Source: Candidatus Sulfotelmatobacter sp. (GTDB taxonomy: Bacteria; Acidobacteriota; Terriglobia; Terriglobales; Acidobacteriaceae). Taken from it: DNA of 59,703 nucleotides. Below are positions 27,646-37,991 of the stretch, piece after piece. The stretch lies in contig JASHQM010000048.1 of assembly GCA_030039165.1 (NCBI GenBank), forward strand, positions 1 through 59,703, written 5' to 3'. The translations under genes and the position numbers were made by a program. Under the pieces are notes generated by a model that was not told where the DNA came from, did not search any database, and saw only the letters and a program-made list of their open reading frames with translations. How positions within the stretch are numbered: position 1 is the stretch's first letter; the number at the start of each line of letters is the position of its first letter.

Positions 27646-29121
27646 CTAGATCTTCTGGGCGGCATCCTCAATCCGCCGTAGCACAGTGTCTTTTCCCAGT
27701 ACTTCCAGCGTCTCAAACAGCGGCGGCGCATTCTTTCTGCCGCACACCGCCACGCGAATCGGCTGAAACATCTGCCCGGCTTTCAGCCCCATTTCCTGGG
27801 CGGCAGCCCGCAGCGCATGATCCAGCGGATCATGTTTAAACTCGACAGTCGCCAACACTTGGCGCGCCTTGGTCAAGACCTTCAACGCCATCGCCGCGTC
27901 GCCCTTTTGCGGAATCAATTCTGCCGGATGGTAGGGCGCCAGATCCTTTACAAGGAAGAAGTCCGCGGCCGTCAACACGTCATTCAACAGCTTGATGCGC
28001 TCACGAATCAGCGGCGTGATGCGCAGCATCTTTTCTGCTGAAATGTCGAAGCCCGCACCACGCACAATCGGAAGCAGGCGCGCGCTCAAATCCTCGACGG
28101 CCAGCCCGCGAATCTGCTCGGAGTTCAGCCACACTGCTTTGGGGTCAAACATCTCTTCCGCTGTAGCCGCAGGCTCTTTAAAATTAACGACCGCATTTGA
28201 ACGATTGATTCCCTCCAGCGAAAACGCATCCCGCAATTCCCGCAGAGACATATTTTCGCGGTCGTTTTTTGGCGACCATCCCAAGAGACATAAAAAATTG
28301 ATGAATGCTTCCGGCAAAAATCCCGCGTCGCGATAAGTCGTCACACTGACTACCGGCCCGTGGCGACGCTTCGACAACTTGGTTCCATCGGGCGCCACGA
28401 GCAGTGGCAGATGAGCAAACTGCGGCGGCACGAAGCCCGCAGCTTCGAAGATCAGCACATGCTTAAACGTATTTGTGAGGTGGTCTTGCCCACGAATGAT
28501 TTGGGAAATATGCAGGTCGGCGTCATCTGCGCACGAAGCCAGATGATAGGTCGGCATCGCGTCCGAGCGAAGCAGAGCGAAGTCTTCGATATCATCGGCA
28601 GCTTTGATCTGCTCGCCGTACACCGCATCGATAAAGCGAACCATCTGCCCCAGCTCACGCGGTACGCGAAAGCGCAATGCAAACGGTTCGCCGGTTGCCG
28701 CACGCCGGTCACTTTCCTGGCGCGGCATCTCGCGCGCGCCCGGATTAAAGAGCCAGGTTCCCTGAGCGCCAGATTTTTCCGCCTCGCCGGCATGAGCTGG
28801 CGTGAAGTCGCGGTAAGCCAAGCCTTTCTCAAAGATCGCCCACGCAGTTTTGCGGTGCAGTTCAATTCTTTCGGATTGCTTGTACACCTCATCCCACCCG
28901 AGGTTGAGCCACTTCAAACCTTCAAAAATTGATTCCACTGAGGCCTGGGTGTTGCGCTCGACGTCGGTGTCGTCGAGGCGCAAAATCACGGTTCCGTGAT
29001 TGTGGCGCGCATAGAGCCAATTGAAGATGAAAGTGCGGGCGCTGCCCACATGCAGAAACCCCGTCGGCGAAGGCGCAAAGCGCACGCGCGGATTCAGCGA
29101 TATAGAAGAGGATTCAGGCAT
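27646..29121 (-). CDS. gltX: Glutamyl-tRNA synthetase
   Basis: A 491-residue class I synthetase. The HIGH region is [19 protein letters not shown] near residues 18-36, and the KMSKS region is KLSKRHG near residue 250. The length is typical of bacterial GluRS. The [12 protein letters not shown] pattern distinguishes it from GlnRS. It is upstream of glnS in the same direction, so the two glutamate-family synthetases may be co-expressed. Confidence 0.96.
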   Translation of the reverse strand: MPESSSISLNPRVRFAPSPTGFLHVGSARTFIFNWLYARHNHGTVILRLDDTDVERNTQASVESIFEGLKWLNLGWDEVYKQSERIELHRKTAWAIFEKGLAYRDFTPAHAGEAEKSGAQGTWLFNPGAREMPRQESDRRAATGEPFALRFRVPRELGQMVRFIDAVYGEQIKAADDIEDFALLRSDAMPTYHLASCADDADLHISQIIRGQDHLTNTFKHVLIFEAAGFVPPQFAHLPLLVAPDGTKLSKRRHGPVVSVTTYRDAGFLPEAFINFLCLLGWSPKNDRENMSLRELRDAFSLEGINRSNAVVNFKEPAATAEEMFDPKAVWLNSEQIRGLAVEDLSARLLPIVRGAGFDISAEKMLRITPLIRERIKLLNDVLTAADFFLVKDLAPYHPAELIPQKGDAAMALKVLTKARQVLATVEFKHDPLDHALRAAAQEMGLKAGQMFQPIRVAVCGRKNAPPLFETLEVLGKDTVLRRIEDAAQKI

Positions 29122-29293
29122 GGGTGAATCTTCGATGGTAGGGGCAACAGAAAACGCCCGTCAAGCTGGAGGCCAATGGGCGGGAGGAATTCGACCTGAG
29201 CAGCCGTATGGCAGGCCTGAAACTGGCGCCAGGTTGACTGATGGAAGTGATCGGGTTGCCGGCGTAAAATGGGCAAACTACAAAGAGGTGGTC

Positions 29294-29494
29294 ATGTTCG
29301 CCTTCCTGCTATGGTGCATCCTGTTCGTGGTGTGCTGGCCGCTGGCATTGCTGGCGCTTGTCGCTTATCCGATCGTGTGGCTTCTGCTGCTTCCGTTTCG
29401 GATTGTCGGCATTGCTATAAACGGTGTGCTAGAGGTTATCTGTCTCGCCGTCACCCTGCCATTCCGGTTGTTGACCGCGCCCTTTCGCATCTAG
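29294..29494 (+). CDS. Small hydrophobic membrane protein
   Basis: The ATG at 29294 is preceded by a good ribosome site (AGAGGTG). It gives 66 residues that are almost entirely hydrophobic: two helices rich in Leu, Val and Trp, with two 'LPFR' turns (LLLPFRIVGI and TLPFRLLTAPFRI). I do not recognise a named family. The frame is open upstream to 29021 but that part overlaps gltX on the other strand and is not expected to be translated. It lies between gltX (divergent) and the PAP2-Wzi gene. Confidence 0.65.
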   Translation: MFAFLLWCILFVVCWPLALLALVAYPIVWLLLLPFRIVGIAINGVLEVICLAVTLPFRLLTAPFRI

Positions 29495-29602
29495 TTCGAC
29501 CGGTTGCGTAAACTGCATCCGAAGAGCAGTCGCTTGACAGTTCTACACACGGATTTGTGCTAGCTTGAATGGGCGACTTCTACTCTGGAGAAAAGGGCGA
29601 AC

Positions 29603-32197
29603 TTGCGCCTGTCTATCTTGCCTTCCTGTTTCGCAGCGAGGAGTTTGACGAAATTGGTTGAGATCTGGCGTAGCAGGTTCTCACCTGACGATGGCAGGCA
29701 TCGGAGCCGGGGTTTGCGATGTATCGCTATAGGTCTCCTCACCGCGGCTCTGGCATACGGACAGGCGGCTCCGAATCAGGAAACCCCCACGAATCCGCCC
29801 AGCAGCACCCCGCAATCCATCGATCTCACACCGCCGCCGGTGGATCTGAAGTCTATGCCTCGCAATATCTTTGTCGATCAGAAAAATTTCTGGCTGACTC
29901 CCTTACACATCAACGTGTCGGAGTTGCACTGGATCGTGCCGCTGGGCTTCCTAGGCGCGGCGCTGGTAGCCAGCGATACTGCGATCGAGAAACACGTTCC
30001 CACGGCGGCGAGCACGGTTTCCCATGCGGTCACGGCTTCGAATGCAGGACTCGCCGCTATGGCGGGGGTTGGCGCAGGATTGTATTTGTGGGGAAACGCT
30101 ACGCACAATGACGACAAGCGAGAAACGGGCCTGCTTGCGGGCGAAGCGGGCATCGACGCTTTCGTGGATTCAGAAATCTTTAGTTACGCGTTTGGCCGCC
30201 AGCGACCTTTTACGGGAAATGGGCGCGGGCAATTTTTTAATGGCGGGACGTCGTTTCCATCAGACCATGCGGCGATCAGTTGGGCGATAGCCAGCGTGAT
30301 TGCGCATGAATACCCAGGGGTTTTTACGGACGTGCTTGCTTACGGCGCCGCCACCGGTATTGATGCGGCGCGGTGGATAGGACACAAACATTTTGCTTCC
30401 GACGTGATCATTGGCAGTGCGATGGGGTGGTATCTGGGCCGGGAGGTCTTCCGTGCTCACTCGCGCTACAGCAACGCTGAGATTGCAAGGTGGGGAACGT
30501 TTATCAGGGGAGATGAAGACGAAGCTCATCAAGCGCGCAATATGGGATCGCCTTATGTGCCCCTCGATAGCTGGGTCTACCCCGCCATGGATCGTCTGAC
30601 GGCGCTGGGATTGATTCACACCGGCTTTGCCGACATGCGGCCCTGGACGCGCATGGAATGTGCGAGACAGATCGAGGAAGCGGCCGGCTTGATCGGCGAG
30701 GAAGATGTTCCCGCTGAAGCGGAACACAGTTACGATTCGCTGCACGCAGAATTCACCGATGAAATCGACTTGCTGAAAGGCGGGACAAATGCCGAAGTGC
30801 GCATGGAATCGGCCTACACGCGCAGCATGGAGATCGCCGGCAAGCCGCTTACGGATGGAGATCATTTCGGGCAGACGATTATTAACGACTTCGGGCGGCC
30901 CGAAGAGCAGGGGTTCAACAACGTTTCGGGGATGTCGGGATGGGCGGCCTACGGTCCACTGGCAGTGTATGCCCGTGGCGAGTATCAGCACTCTGGCTCT
31001 GCGCCAGCCTTGCCGTTGACGGAGCGAGAGGCTATTGCAAATGCCGACTTCAGCCGGAGCGCAGTGACACCCCCGTTTCCATTGCCGCCCGATGTCCCAA
31101 CATCGGCCTTCAATGAAGCGCGTTTCCTCGATATCTATGTTGCCTTGAATCTTGCGGATTGGCAGCTTTCCTACGGAAACCAAAGCCTGTGGTGGGGGCC
31201 CTCACAGGGCGGACCGCTGATGTTCAGCGACAACGCGCAGCCACTGCGGATGTTTCGCGTCAACCGGGTAGCGCCATTCACTCTGCCGAGCTTGCTCAAA
31301 GTGCTGGGGCCGATGCGGGTGGAGGGTTTCATCGGCCAGTATTCTGGATACGAATTTATTTTCACTCCGACAGGATTGGTGGGGCAGTATGGCCAGTCAG
31401 TGAATCCGCAGCCGATTGTGCATGGCGAGAGAATCAGTTTCAAACCCACGCCTAACCTTGAGATTGGGCTTTCACGCACGACAGATTACGGAGGGCCGGG
31501 CTATCCGCTGACCTTGCACTCGTTTCTGCGAAGCATGTTTTCCACGGGCAACACCCAGGCTGGGAATCCTAACAAGCCGGGTTCGAGACGGTCTGGGATG
31601 GACTTCAGCTACCGCATTCCAGGACTTCGCAATGGAATGACTTTTTATGCCGAGGGCTTGGCCGAGCACGATGAAATTACGCCCTTGATCGGACCCGATG
31701 TAGCGGCCTGGTTAGCAGGAATTTATATTCCACGACTGCCAAAGATTCCCAAGCTCGATTTTCGAGTGGAAGGCGGATATACAGACCCACCCTACAGCGG
31801 CGGGGATGTCGCATTTGGAGCGTTTTATTGGGACGGTACGTGGATCACAGGATTTCAGAATGCGCATCACCTGATGGGAAGCTGGATGGGCCGCCAAGGG
31901 CAGGGGGCGCAAGCCTGGACGACGTACTGGTTCACACCCCGAAATAAACTGCAGTTTGGCTTCCGACATCAGAAAGTGAGCCAGGAGTTCATATCCAATG
32001 GTGGGACATTAGCGGACGCGAACGTGCGCGCTGAGTTCTGGCCGAATTCCAGCATCGGGCTGACAGCAGGTGTGCAGTATGAGCGCTGGCTGTTTCCAGT
32101 GATTCAGCCGAGCGCCACGAGGAATGTGACCGCGAGTGTGGGAATTCTTTGGTGGCCGAGTAAACTCGGGTGGCATCGGCGAGCGAGCCAACCATGA
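29603..32197 (+). CDS. PAP2 phosphatase fused to Wzi-type outer-membrane barrel
   Basis: An 864-residue exported protein with two parts. Residues about 100-290 are a PAP2 (type 2 phosphatidic acid phosphatase) domain with the three signature pieces: RP in FGRQRPF (Pro202), SDH in FPSDHA (His222), and R...H...D in ARWIGHKHFASD (Arg257, His263, Asp267). From about residue 310 to the end is a Wzi/capsule-assembly-type beta-barrel (NDFGRPEEQGFNN, YGNQSLWWGPSQGGPL, FIGQYSG, 'RTDYGG'). Wzi anchors capsule at the cell surface, and PAP2 enzymes recycle lipid pyrophosphates. The start is a TTG at 29603; other TTG starts exist before the hydrophobic signal (GLLTAALAYGQA). It lies just upstream of the polysaccharide genes. 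Confidence 0.88.
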   Translation: MRLSILPSCFAARSLTKLVEIWRSRFSPDDGRHRSRGLRCIAIGLLTAALAYGQAAPNQETPTNPPSSTPQSIDLTPPPVDLKSMPRNIFVDQKNFWLTPLHINVSELHWIVPLGFLGAALVASDTAIEKHVPTAASTVSHAVTASNAGLAAMAGVGAGLYLWGNATHNDDKRETGLLAGEAGIDAFVDSEIFSYAFGRQRPFTGNGRGQFFNGGTSFPSDHAAISWAIASVIAHEYPGVFTDVLAYGAATGIDAARWIGHKHFASDVIIGSAMGWYLGREVFRAHSRYSNAEIARWGTFIRGDEDEAHQARNMGSPYVPLDSWVYPAMDRLTALGLIHTGFADMRPWTRMECARQIEEAAGLIGEEDVPAEAEHSYDSLHAEFTDEIDLLKGGTNAEVRMESAYTRSMEIAGKPLTDGDHFGQTIINDFGRPEEQGFNNVSGMSGWAAYGPLAVYARGEYQHSGSAPALPLTEREAIANADFSRSAVTPPFPLPPDVPTSAFNEARFLDIYVALNLADWQLSYGNQSLWWGPSQGGPLMFSDNAQPLRMFRVNRVAPFTLPSLLKVLGPMRVEGFIGQYSGYEFIFTPTGLVGQYGQSVNPQPIVHGERISFKPTPNLEIGLSRTTDYGGPGYPLTLHSFLRSMFSTGNTQAGNPNKPGSRRSGMDFSYRIPGLRNGMTFYAEGLAEHDEITPLIGPDVAAWLAGIYIPRLPKIPKLDFRVEGGYTDPPYSGGDVAFGAFYWDGTWITGFQNAHHLMGSWMGRQGQGAQAWTTYWFTPRNKLQFGFRHQKVSQEFISNGGTLADANVRAEFWPNSSIGLTAGVQYERWLFPVIQPSATRNVTASVGILWWPSKLGWHRRASQP

Positions 32198-32314
32198 GAG
32201 AGCGCAATTTACGGGCAGCAAGATGGGTAATCCCTACAGCGATAAGATTGCGCAAAGCCTGATAAAATCGCTGTCTAAGGGTTTCACAAGCAACCGAGCC
32301 GACAATAACCAGGA

Positions 32315-33568
32315 ATGATCGAAACCGAGATCCAACCAAGAACCGTAAGCCGTGAAGAAACCGGCGAGGCATTGACGCCGGAAAACGAAATTTCACTGCT
32401 CGATTACCTAATCATCCTGCTGGAACGCAAGCGGTTCATCGCCGGCTTTGTGGCCAGTGGAGTGGCTCTTTCTGTGCTGGTTGCGCTGGTGCTGCCGGTC
32501 GAATACGAAGGCAAGGCCGTGCTGCTTCCCCCGCAGCAAAATTCCTCAGTAGGTTCGTCGTTGACGGGGCAGGTCGGTGAAGCGTTGGGATCGCTGGCTT
32601 CGCTTGCCAGCGGCCTGAGCCTGAAGAATCCTGTCGATATGTATGTTTCCCTGCTGAAAAGCCGCACCGTGGAAGATGGCATGATTCAGCGTTTCGGTCT
32701 AATGCAGGAGTATCACAGAAAAAAAATGACGGATGCGCGCAAGGCTTTGGAGCACCATGTCACGGTAACCGCCGGTACGAAAGATGGCCTCATCCGAATC
32801 ACCTTCGAAGATCGCGATCCCAAGCGCGCCGCGGAGCTGGCGAACGGGTATGTAGAGGAGTTTAGGAGACTCTCGGAATCGTTGGCCATTACGGAAGCGG
32901 CGCGGCGGCGACTGTTTTTCCAAAGGGAATTGGAGCAGTCGAAGGCCGACCTCACCCTGGCAGAAGATGCCATGACCAAGACGCAGGAAAAAACCGGCGT
33001 AGTGGAGATCGGCAGCCAGGCCCGAACACTGATCGAGCAAGCCGCGGTTTTACGGGCGCAGGTAACGGCCAAGGAAGTACAAATCGAAGGCATGCGATCG
33101 TTCGCCACCGAGGGTAATCCTGAACTTGTTCTTGCCAAGCAGGAACTGGCCGCTTTGCAAGCGCAATTGCAGCGTGTCGCCGAGTCCGAGGAAAGCCAGG
33201 GCTCGGGTCTGAATCTTTCCAAAGGCCGGGTAACACAAGAGGGAATGGAATATCTGCGCCGCTACCGGGACCTGAAGTATGCGGAGACGGTCTACGAATT
33301 GTTGGCAAAGGAACTTGAGATCGCCAAACTGGACGAAGCGCGTGAAGGGGCGATTATTCAGGTGGTCGATTCAGCCGTTGTTCCCGACAAGAAATCCTTC
33401 CCACCCCGGACTCTCATCGTTATAGGCATGACAATTTTGTCCGTATTTATGGCGGTATTTTGGGTTATCCTGCGGCGTCGAGTTGACGTCGCCTCCGAGT
33501 TGCCGGAAAATCGACATCGCATTCGAGTTATCCGCCAACTGTGGAGATCGAAATCCAAGGAAATGTGA
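32315..33568 (+). CDS. Polysaccharide co-polymerase / chain-length determinant (Wzz/GumC-like)
   Basis: A 417-residue inner-membrane protein. A cytoplasmic lead (EISLLDYLIILLERK) precedes a first helix (about residues 45-65). A large periplasmic coiled-coil domain (roughly 190-330) follows, and the last helix (about 368-388) is preceded by the proline-rich 'VVPDKKSFPPRTL' motif typical of Wzz proteins. No tyrosine-kinase domain is attached, so any kinase partner is encoded elsewhere. It would set polymer length with the SLBB export protein at 38349. Confidence 0.92.
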   Translation: MIETEIQPRTVSREETGEALTPENEISLLDYLIILLERKRFIAGFVASGVALSVLVALVLPVEYEGKAVLLPPQQNSSVGSSLTGQVGEALGSLASLASGLSLKNPVDMYVSLLKSRTVEDGMIQRFGLMQEYHRKKMTDARKALEHHVTVTAGTKDGLIRITFEDRDPKRAAELANGYVEEFRRLSESLAITEAARRRLFFQRELEQSKADLTLAEDAMTKTQEKTGVVEIGSQARTLIEQAAVLRAQVTAKEVQIEGMRSFATEGNPELVLAKQELAALQAQLQRVAESEESQGSGLNLSKGRVTQEGMEYLRRYRDLKYAETVYELLAKELEIAKLDEAREGAIIQVVDSAVVPDKKSFPPRTLIVIGMTILSVFMAVFWVILRRRVDVASELPENRHRIRVIRQLWRSKSKEM

Positions 33569-33698
33569 GCAACTTTCCAGCCTTCATCGGGTTATGGCGA
33601 ATATGACGATACTCGGGTCTTTTCCCCGCCCGTGCAGCGTAGCCGTAGACCGCCGTTACCTCGATGTTACCTGCGGGATTCTGTTGTGGAAAGATTTT

Positions 33699-33726
33699 TT
33701 GATAGCATGTCCGGGTCCTGTATAGG
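33699..33726 (+). promoter_or_regulatory. Candidate sigma-70 promoter
   Basis: TTGATA (33699-33704) and TATAGG (33721-33726) with a 16-base spacer lie about 85 bases before the radical SAM gene. The leader after it contains a small hairpin, CGGG-GGCA-CCCG. This is plausible, but the match is moderate. Confidence 0.35.
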
Positions 33727-33812
33727 CAGCATGTAAATTTGGCCGAAATATCGGGGGCACCCGAGCCCTCAATAACCTCTTAAAGGAAGCTTTGTTACAC
33801 TAACCTGAACAT

Positions 33813-35366
33813 ATGCGCGTTCTGTTTCTGAATCCACCCTTCCATCCTCGATTTTCCCGCGAGCAGCGCAGTCCGGCCGTTACGAAGAGTGGGACTCTCT
33901 ACTACCCAAAGTGGCTGGCCACGGCGGCAGGAGTGGCCATCCGGAACGGGCACGATGTTGATTTGCTGGATTCGCCGGCAGCGGGTTGCACGGTGCAGGA
34001 AGTGATCGACCGGATTCAGGCGAAGAATATTGAAGCCGTCGTCTGTGATACATCTACGCCGAGCATTCTGAACGACGTCAGTGTGATCGAGTCTCTGGTG
34101 CAGGCCAAGCCCGCCTTGCATGTGCTGATGGTGGGGCGGCACGTGTCCTCGCTTCCCCGGGAAACGCTCGCCACGTCCCATGTTCTGGAGGCAGTGGCGA
34201 TACGCGAATACGAGTACACGGTGCGCGACTGGCTGGCGGCCAAAGCCTGTGGCGCAGACCTTTCCGGCGTGGAGGGGCTGGTATGGCGGCGGCGCGGCGG
34301 CGAAATTGTGAACAATGCTCCGCGTCCGGCGATCGAAAACCTTGATGAGCTGCCCTTCGTGACCGAAGTTTACAAGAGGTTTTTGCATACTGCGGATTAT
34401 TTCTACGGCCACTCACTGTGGCCGCTGGTGGTTTTCGACACCAGCCGCGGCTGCCCGTATCACTGCTCGTTTTGCGTCTATCCGCAGACCTTCAGCGGAC
34501 ATAGAATGCGCTACCGCTCGGTAAGTAATGTAGCCGAAGAGTTCGATTTTGTAGCCCGCGAGATGCCGGAGATCAAAACCGTCATGCTCGAGGACGACAC
34601 TTTTATCATCAGCAAGCCTCGCACGCTTGAACTAGCGAAGGAACTGATCCGCCGCGGCAATAAACTGCCCTTCGACGCCAACTGCCGCGCCGACATTGGC
34701 GCGGAAGGCGAACTGCTTTCCGCTTTGCACAAAGCCGGCGCCCGGCTGTTTTGCGTAGGATTTGAGAGTGGCGACGTTGAAGTGATTCACGGCATGAAGA
34801 AAAACAATGACGACCGGCGGGATGCGAAGTACCACGAGGAAGCCTATCGCTTCGTACGGCGTTGCCGGGAAGCGGGCATCATGGTACATGGCTGCTTCAT
34901 GGTGGGAAACCTGAACGAAACCCCGGCCAGCATGGAAAAGACGTTGCAATTCGCGAAAAAGCTCCGGCCGGATACGGCCCAGTTCTTCCCCATCATGGTG
35001 TATCCCGGCACGGCCGCCTATGAGGAAGCCAAGAAGCGCGATTATATCCAGATTGAGGATTGGGGAGCGTGGCTGACCAAAGACGGATTGCACAACAGCG
35101 TGGTGAATCTGCCGAACATCACGCATGAGGAACTGGTCAGCTTCTGTGACCGGGCGCGACGCAGCTTTTATCTGAACCCATCCTACCTGGTATACAAGAT
35201 GAAACAATCGGCCAAAGACCGGCGCGAATTGCAGCGAAACCTCAAAGGCTTCGTCACACTCTCGAAGTATCTTCTGCGCGGCAGCCGCCACCAGCAAAGC
35301 AGCAAAGCCGAGATCTCTCCGGCGCGCAGAGCTGCAGCGCGAGCTGCGAGCGCGCAGGGGGACTAA
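33813..35366 (+). CDS. B12-binding radical SAM protein (HpnJ-like)
   Basis: A 517-residue enzyme. The N-terminal third is a cobalamin-binding-type Rossmann domain (MRVLFLNPPFHP..., 'YYPKWLATAAGVAIRNGHDVDLLD'), though no DxHxxG motif is visible. The radical SAM core follows with the 4Fe-4S ligands C214, C218 and C221 in SRGCPYHCSFCVYP. Relatives include the hopanoid-associated HpnJ and many methyltransferases and ring-modifying enzymes. Its neighbours are polysaccharide genes, so lipid-carrier or sugar modification is possible; the substrate cannot be assigned. The C-terminus is Ala/Arg-rich and may be unstructured. Confidence 0.88.
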   Translation: MRVLFLNPPFHPRFSREQRSPAVTKSGTLYYPKWLATAAGVAIRNGHDVDLLDSPAAGCTVQEVIDRIQAKNIEAVVCDTSTPSILNDVSVIESLVQAKPALHVLMVGRHVSSLPRETLATSHVLEAVAIREYEYTVRDWLAAKACGADLSGVEGLVWRRRGGEIVNNAPRPAIENLDELPFVTEVYKRFLHTADYFYGHSLWPLVVFDTSRGCPYHCSFCVYPQTFSGHRMRYRSVSNVAEEFDFVAREMPEIKTVMLEDDTFIISKPRTLELAKELIRRGNKLPFDANCRADIGAEGELLSALHKAGARLFCVGFESGDVEVIHGMKKNNDDRRDAKYHEEAYRFVRRCREAGIMVHGCFMVGNLNETPASMEKTLQFAKKLRPDTAQFFPIMVYPGTAAYEEAKKRDYIQIEDWGAWLTKDGLHNSVVNLPNITHEELVSFCDRARRSFYLNPSYLVYKMKQSAKDRRELQRNLKGFVTLSKYLLRGSRHQQSSKAEISPARRAAARAASAQGD

Positions 35367-35515
35367 ACTCAACCCTAGCGAGTCGCCATTTCCGCACTCG
35401 CCAGCGTGCCTGTTTTGCCGCACCAGATCGATCGCGCTTCCTCGCCGCACACTTCGGTATCATAAGATTTAGCTGGGTCGAACTGTCCTTCGGTTTCAGA
35501 ACGCAATCTGAGGAA

Positions 35516-36538
35516 TTGACCATCGCCACCAGATCGGTATCGATCATCATCCCGACTTTTAACGGCGCCAGCCGCATCGGCAGTTGTCTCGACGCATTGT
35601 TGCCACAAGCCAGCGCGCACAACGCCGAGATCATTGTGGTCGATGATGGATCAGAGGACAATACTGCAGACGCGGTGCGGCAGTATCCTGCGGTTCGGCT
35701 TATCTCTCAAGCCAACGGCGGACCCGCGGCTGCACGAAATCACGGTGCGCAGGAGGCCTGGGGCGAAATCATCGTTTTCACGGATGACGATTGTGTTCCC
35801 ATACCCAGTTGGCTCGATGCCATGCTCAAGCCGTTCGCGGATTTGGAAGTGGTTGGGACCAAGGGAATTTACGGAACGCGTCAACCCAGCCCAGTGGCGC
35901 GCTTCGTTCAATTGGAGTACGAAGACAAATACCGGACGATGGCAAAATTCCCGTACATTGATTTCATCGATACGTATTCCGCCGCTTTCCGGCGCGACAA
36001 ATTCCTAGAGATTGGCGGCTACGATACGTCATTTCCGGTGGCCTGCGCCGAAGATGTGGAGCTTTCCTATCGCATGTCGGCTCGCGGGTGGAAGATGAAG
36101 TTCGCGCCTGAGGCGGTGGTTTACCATACTCACCCCGATACTCTGTCGGGTTATCTAAGGAAAAAATACAAATTCGCTTTCTGGCGTATGCTGGCCCTGC
36201 GCAAGAATCCGGAGAAAGCTGTGAAAGACAGCCATACGCCGCAGCTCATGAAGCTTCAGCTTTTGTTCCCTCCGGCATTGTTAGCCGGGCTGGGCATTGA
36301 TGTGGCTGCACGGCCGGCGATTCCCGTTTCCGTGATTGTGCTGGCTGCTTTCCTCATCAGCACCGTTCCTTTTGCTTTGCGGGCCGCAGCAAAGGATACG
36401 CTCGTAGGATTGCTTTCGCCGCTGCTGCTTGTGGCGCGGGCTTCAGCGCAATTGCTGGGCGTGGTTGGCGGCGTGATCTATGCCAGCCGCCAGCACACGC
36501 GCAATCTTGGGGCTGCGGGGCAGATCGGCCTTCGCTAA
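35516..36538 (+). CDS. Family 2 glycosyltransferase, membrane-associated
   Basis: A 340-residue GT-A fold enzyme: SVSIIIPTFNGASRI at the N-terminus, VVDDGSEDNT near residue 41, the DxD-like TDDDCVP near residue 88, and CAEDVELSYRM near residue 176 (the catalytic ED). Two hydrophobic helices near residues 250-310 tie it to the membrane. It likely adds a sugar to a polyprenyl-linked intermediate of the exopolysaccharide. The start is TTG 35516 after AGGA, with short spacing; no better start was found. Confidence 0.9.
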   Translation: MTIATRSVSIIIPTFNGASRIGSCLDALLPQASAHNAEIIVVDDGSEDNTADAVRQYPAVRLISQANGGPAAARNHGAQEAWGEIIVFTDDDCVPIPSWLDAMLKPFADLEVVGTKGIYGTRQPSPVARFVQLEYEDKYRTMAKFPYIDFIDTYSAAFRRDKFLEIGGYDTSFPVACAEDVELSYRMSARGWKMKFAPEAVVYHTHPDTLSGYLRKKYKFAFWRMLALRKNPEKAVKDSHTPQLMKLQLLFPPALLAGLGIDVAARPAIPVSVIVLAAFLISTVPFALRAAAKDTLVGLLSPLLLVARASAQLLGVVGGVIYASRQHTRNLGAAGQIGLR

Positions 36539-36578
36539 GAGGCTCTCCGCGGCTGAACATCCAATTGAAATAGTTCGA

Positions 36579-37991
36579 TCAGTAGGCGTTCTTGCTGTTG
36601 AACATGTGGAGCGCGGTCATGATGATGATCTGGAGATCGAAGGTGAGACTCCAGTTGCGCAGGTAGTACAGGTCGTATTCCACTCGCTTGGCAATTGAAG
36701 TATCGCCACGCCAGCCATTGACTTGAGCCCATCCTGTAATACCAACTTTGAACATGTGACGCGCGTTGTAGCGGTCGAATTCTTCCAGAAACGTCTCAAC
36801 GAAATGGGGACGCTCGGGGCGAGGTCCGACAATACTCATGTCTCCGGTGAGAACGTTGAGAAATTGGGGCAGTTCATCGAGATTCCATTTGCGCAGAAAA
36901 ACGCCGACGCGGGTTCGCCGCGGATCGCTCGCCGAGGTCCAGCGGGTATCACCCTCTTCGCGGCTTCCCGGTTTCATGGTGCGGAACTTAAACATGCGGA
37001 ACACGCGGCCATTCAGGCCGACGCGGTCCTGGATGAAAAATATGGGACCGCGGCTGGTCAATCGGATAGCGAGCGCTATGGCAAGCGTAAGGGGAAGAGT
37101 GAGCAGCAGAAAGAATGCCGAGAAAACAACGTCGAATATGCGTTTCTGAAACAGATAAGATCCGCTCTCCGCGAGGGTCGAGCGGAGATCCAGCATATGC
37201 ATTCCGCCCAAGTCGATGACGCGGTCCCTCACGCCCACCGTCTCGCCCAGGTCGACGATCACGCGAATGGGAGCGCAGAGCTTTTCGAGATGAGGTATGA
37301 CCTTTTCCACGTCGCCCAAGCGATTGGAAGGCAGAGCGACGATGACATCGTTAATAGAATGTCCATTGGAAAATGCGGGAATCGCATCGATGTCATAAAC
37401 GGGTCCCTCGACGGCAATCTCCTGGCCGGGAAGGCCGACGAAGCCAACCACCCGGCAAGGAAGGACCTCGCCGTGTTCGAGGGAGGTGGCCACGCGCCGC
37501 GCGAAGCGGTCCGCTCCGACCAATAGAACCTTAACGATCTTGCGATCGCGTTTGCGGCGGTACTCCAGATAAACCCGGAAGAGTACGCGAGCAATAGTCG
37601 CGTACACAAACAAGAAAAGCGCACTGAGGCATATGACGATTCGTGAATAGGTGGCTCCGCGATAGAAAAACGCCACCACCAACACCACCGCGTAGGTGAA
37701 TGCCAAGGCTTCAAGCAGACGACGACTCTTGCCTCCGGGCGCATACAGTTGTTCCACACTCCATAGCCCAGATTCTTCGGCGGCAATCGCCCAAAGGATG
37801 GTGGTCAACAACAGAATTCCCCAGTAGGAAGGCAAACCTAACGGAGGCCTTCGCTCGAGGAAAAAATTGATGCCGAAACGAATCTTCACCGCAGAGAAAT
37901 AGGCGGGGATGGGCAACAACAGAGTGAGGATTCGAAGGTATAGGCGTACGAAACTAAGGCGACTGCGAATCATACAATTCAAACTTCGCAA
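36579..37991 (-). CDS. Polyprenyl glycosylphosphotransferase (WbaP/WcaJ type)
   Basis: A 470-residue initiating enzyme that moves a sugar-1-phosphate from a UDP-sugar to undecaprenyl phosphate. It has four N-terminal helices and a central Rossmann-like domain (VKVLLVGADRFARRVA). The C-terminal catalytic domain begins KRIFDVVFSAFFLLLTLPL and contains FKFRTM, RKWNLDELPQF, GDMSIVGPRPERP and 'GITGWAQVNGWRGDT'. It is transcribed away from the SLBB gene, from the shared 37992-38348 region. The donor sugar (glucose or galactose) cannot be told from sequence. Confidence 0.95.
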   Translation of the reverse strand: MRSLNCMIRSRLSFVRLYLRILTLLLPIPAYFSAVKIRFGINFFLERRPPLGLPSYWGILLLTTILWAIAAEESGLWSVEQLYAPGGKSRRLLEALAFTYAVVLVVAFFYRGATYSRIVICLSALFLFVYATIARVLFRVYLEYRRKRDRKIVKVLLVGADRFARRVATSLEHGEVLPCRVVGFVGLPGQEIAVEGPVYDIDAIPAFSNGHSINDVIVALPSNRLGDVEKVIPHLEKLCAPIRVIVDLGETVGVRDRVIDLGGMHMLDLRSTLAESGSYLFQKRIFDVVFSAFFLLLTLPLTLAIALAIRLTSRGPIFFIQDRVGLNGRVFRMFKFRTMKPGSREEGDTRWTSASDPRRTRVGVFLRKWNLDELPQFLNVLTGDMSIVGPRPERPHFVETFLEEFDRYNARHMFKVGITGWAQVNGWRGDTSIAKRVEYDLYYLRNWSLTFDLQIIIMTALHMFNSKNAY

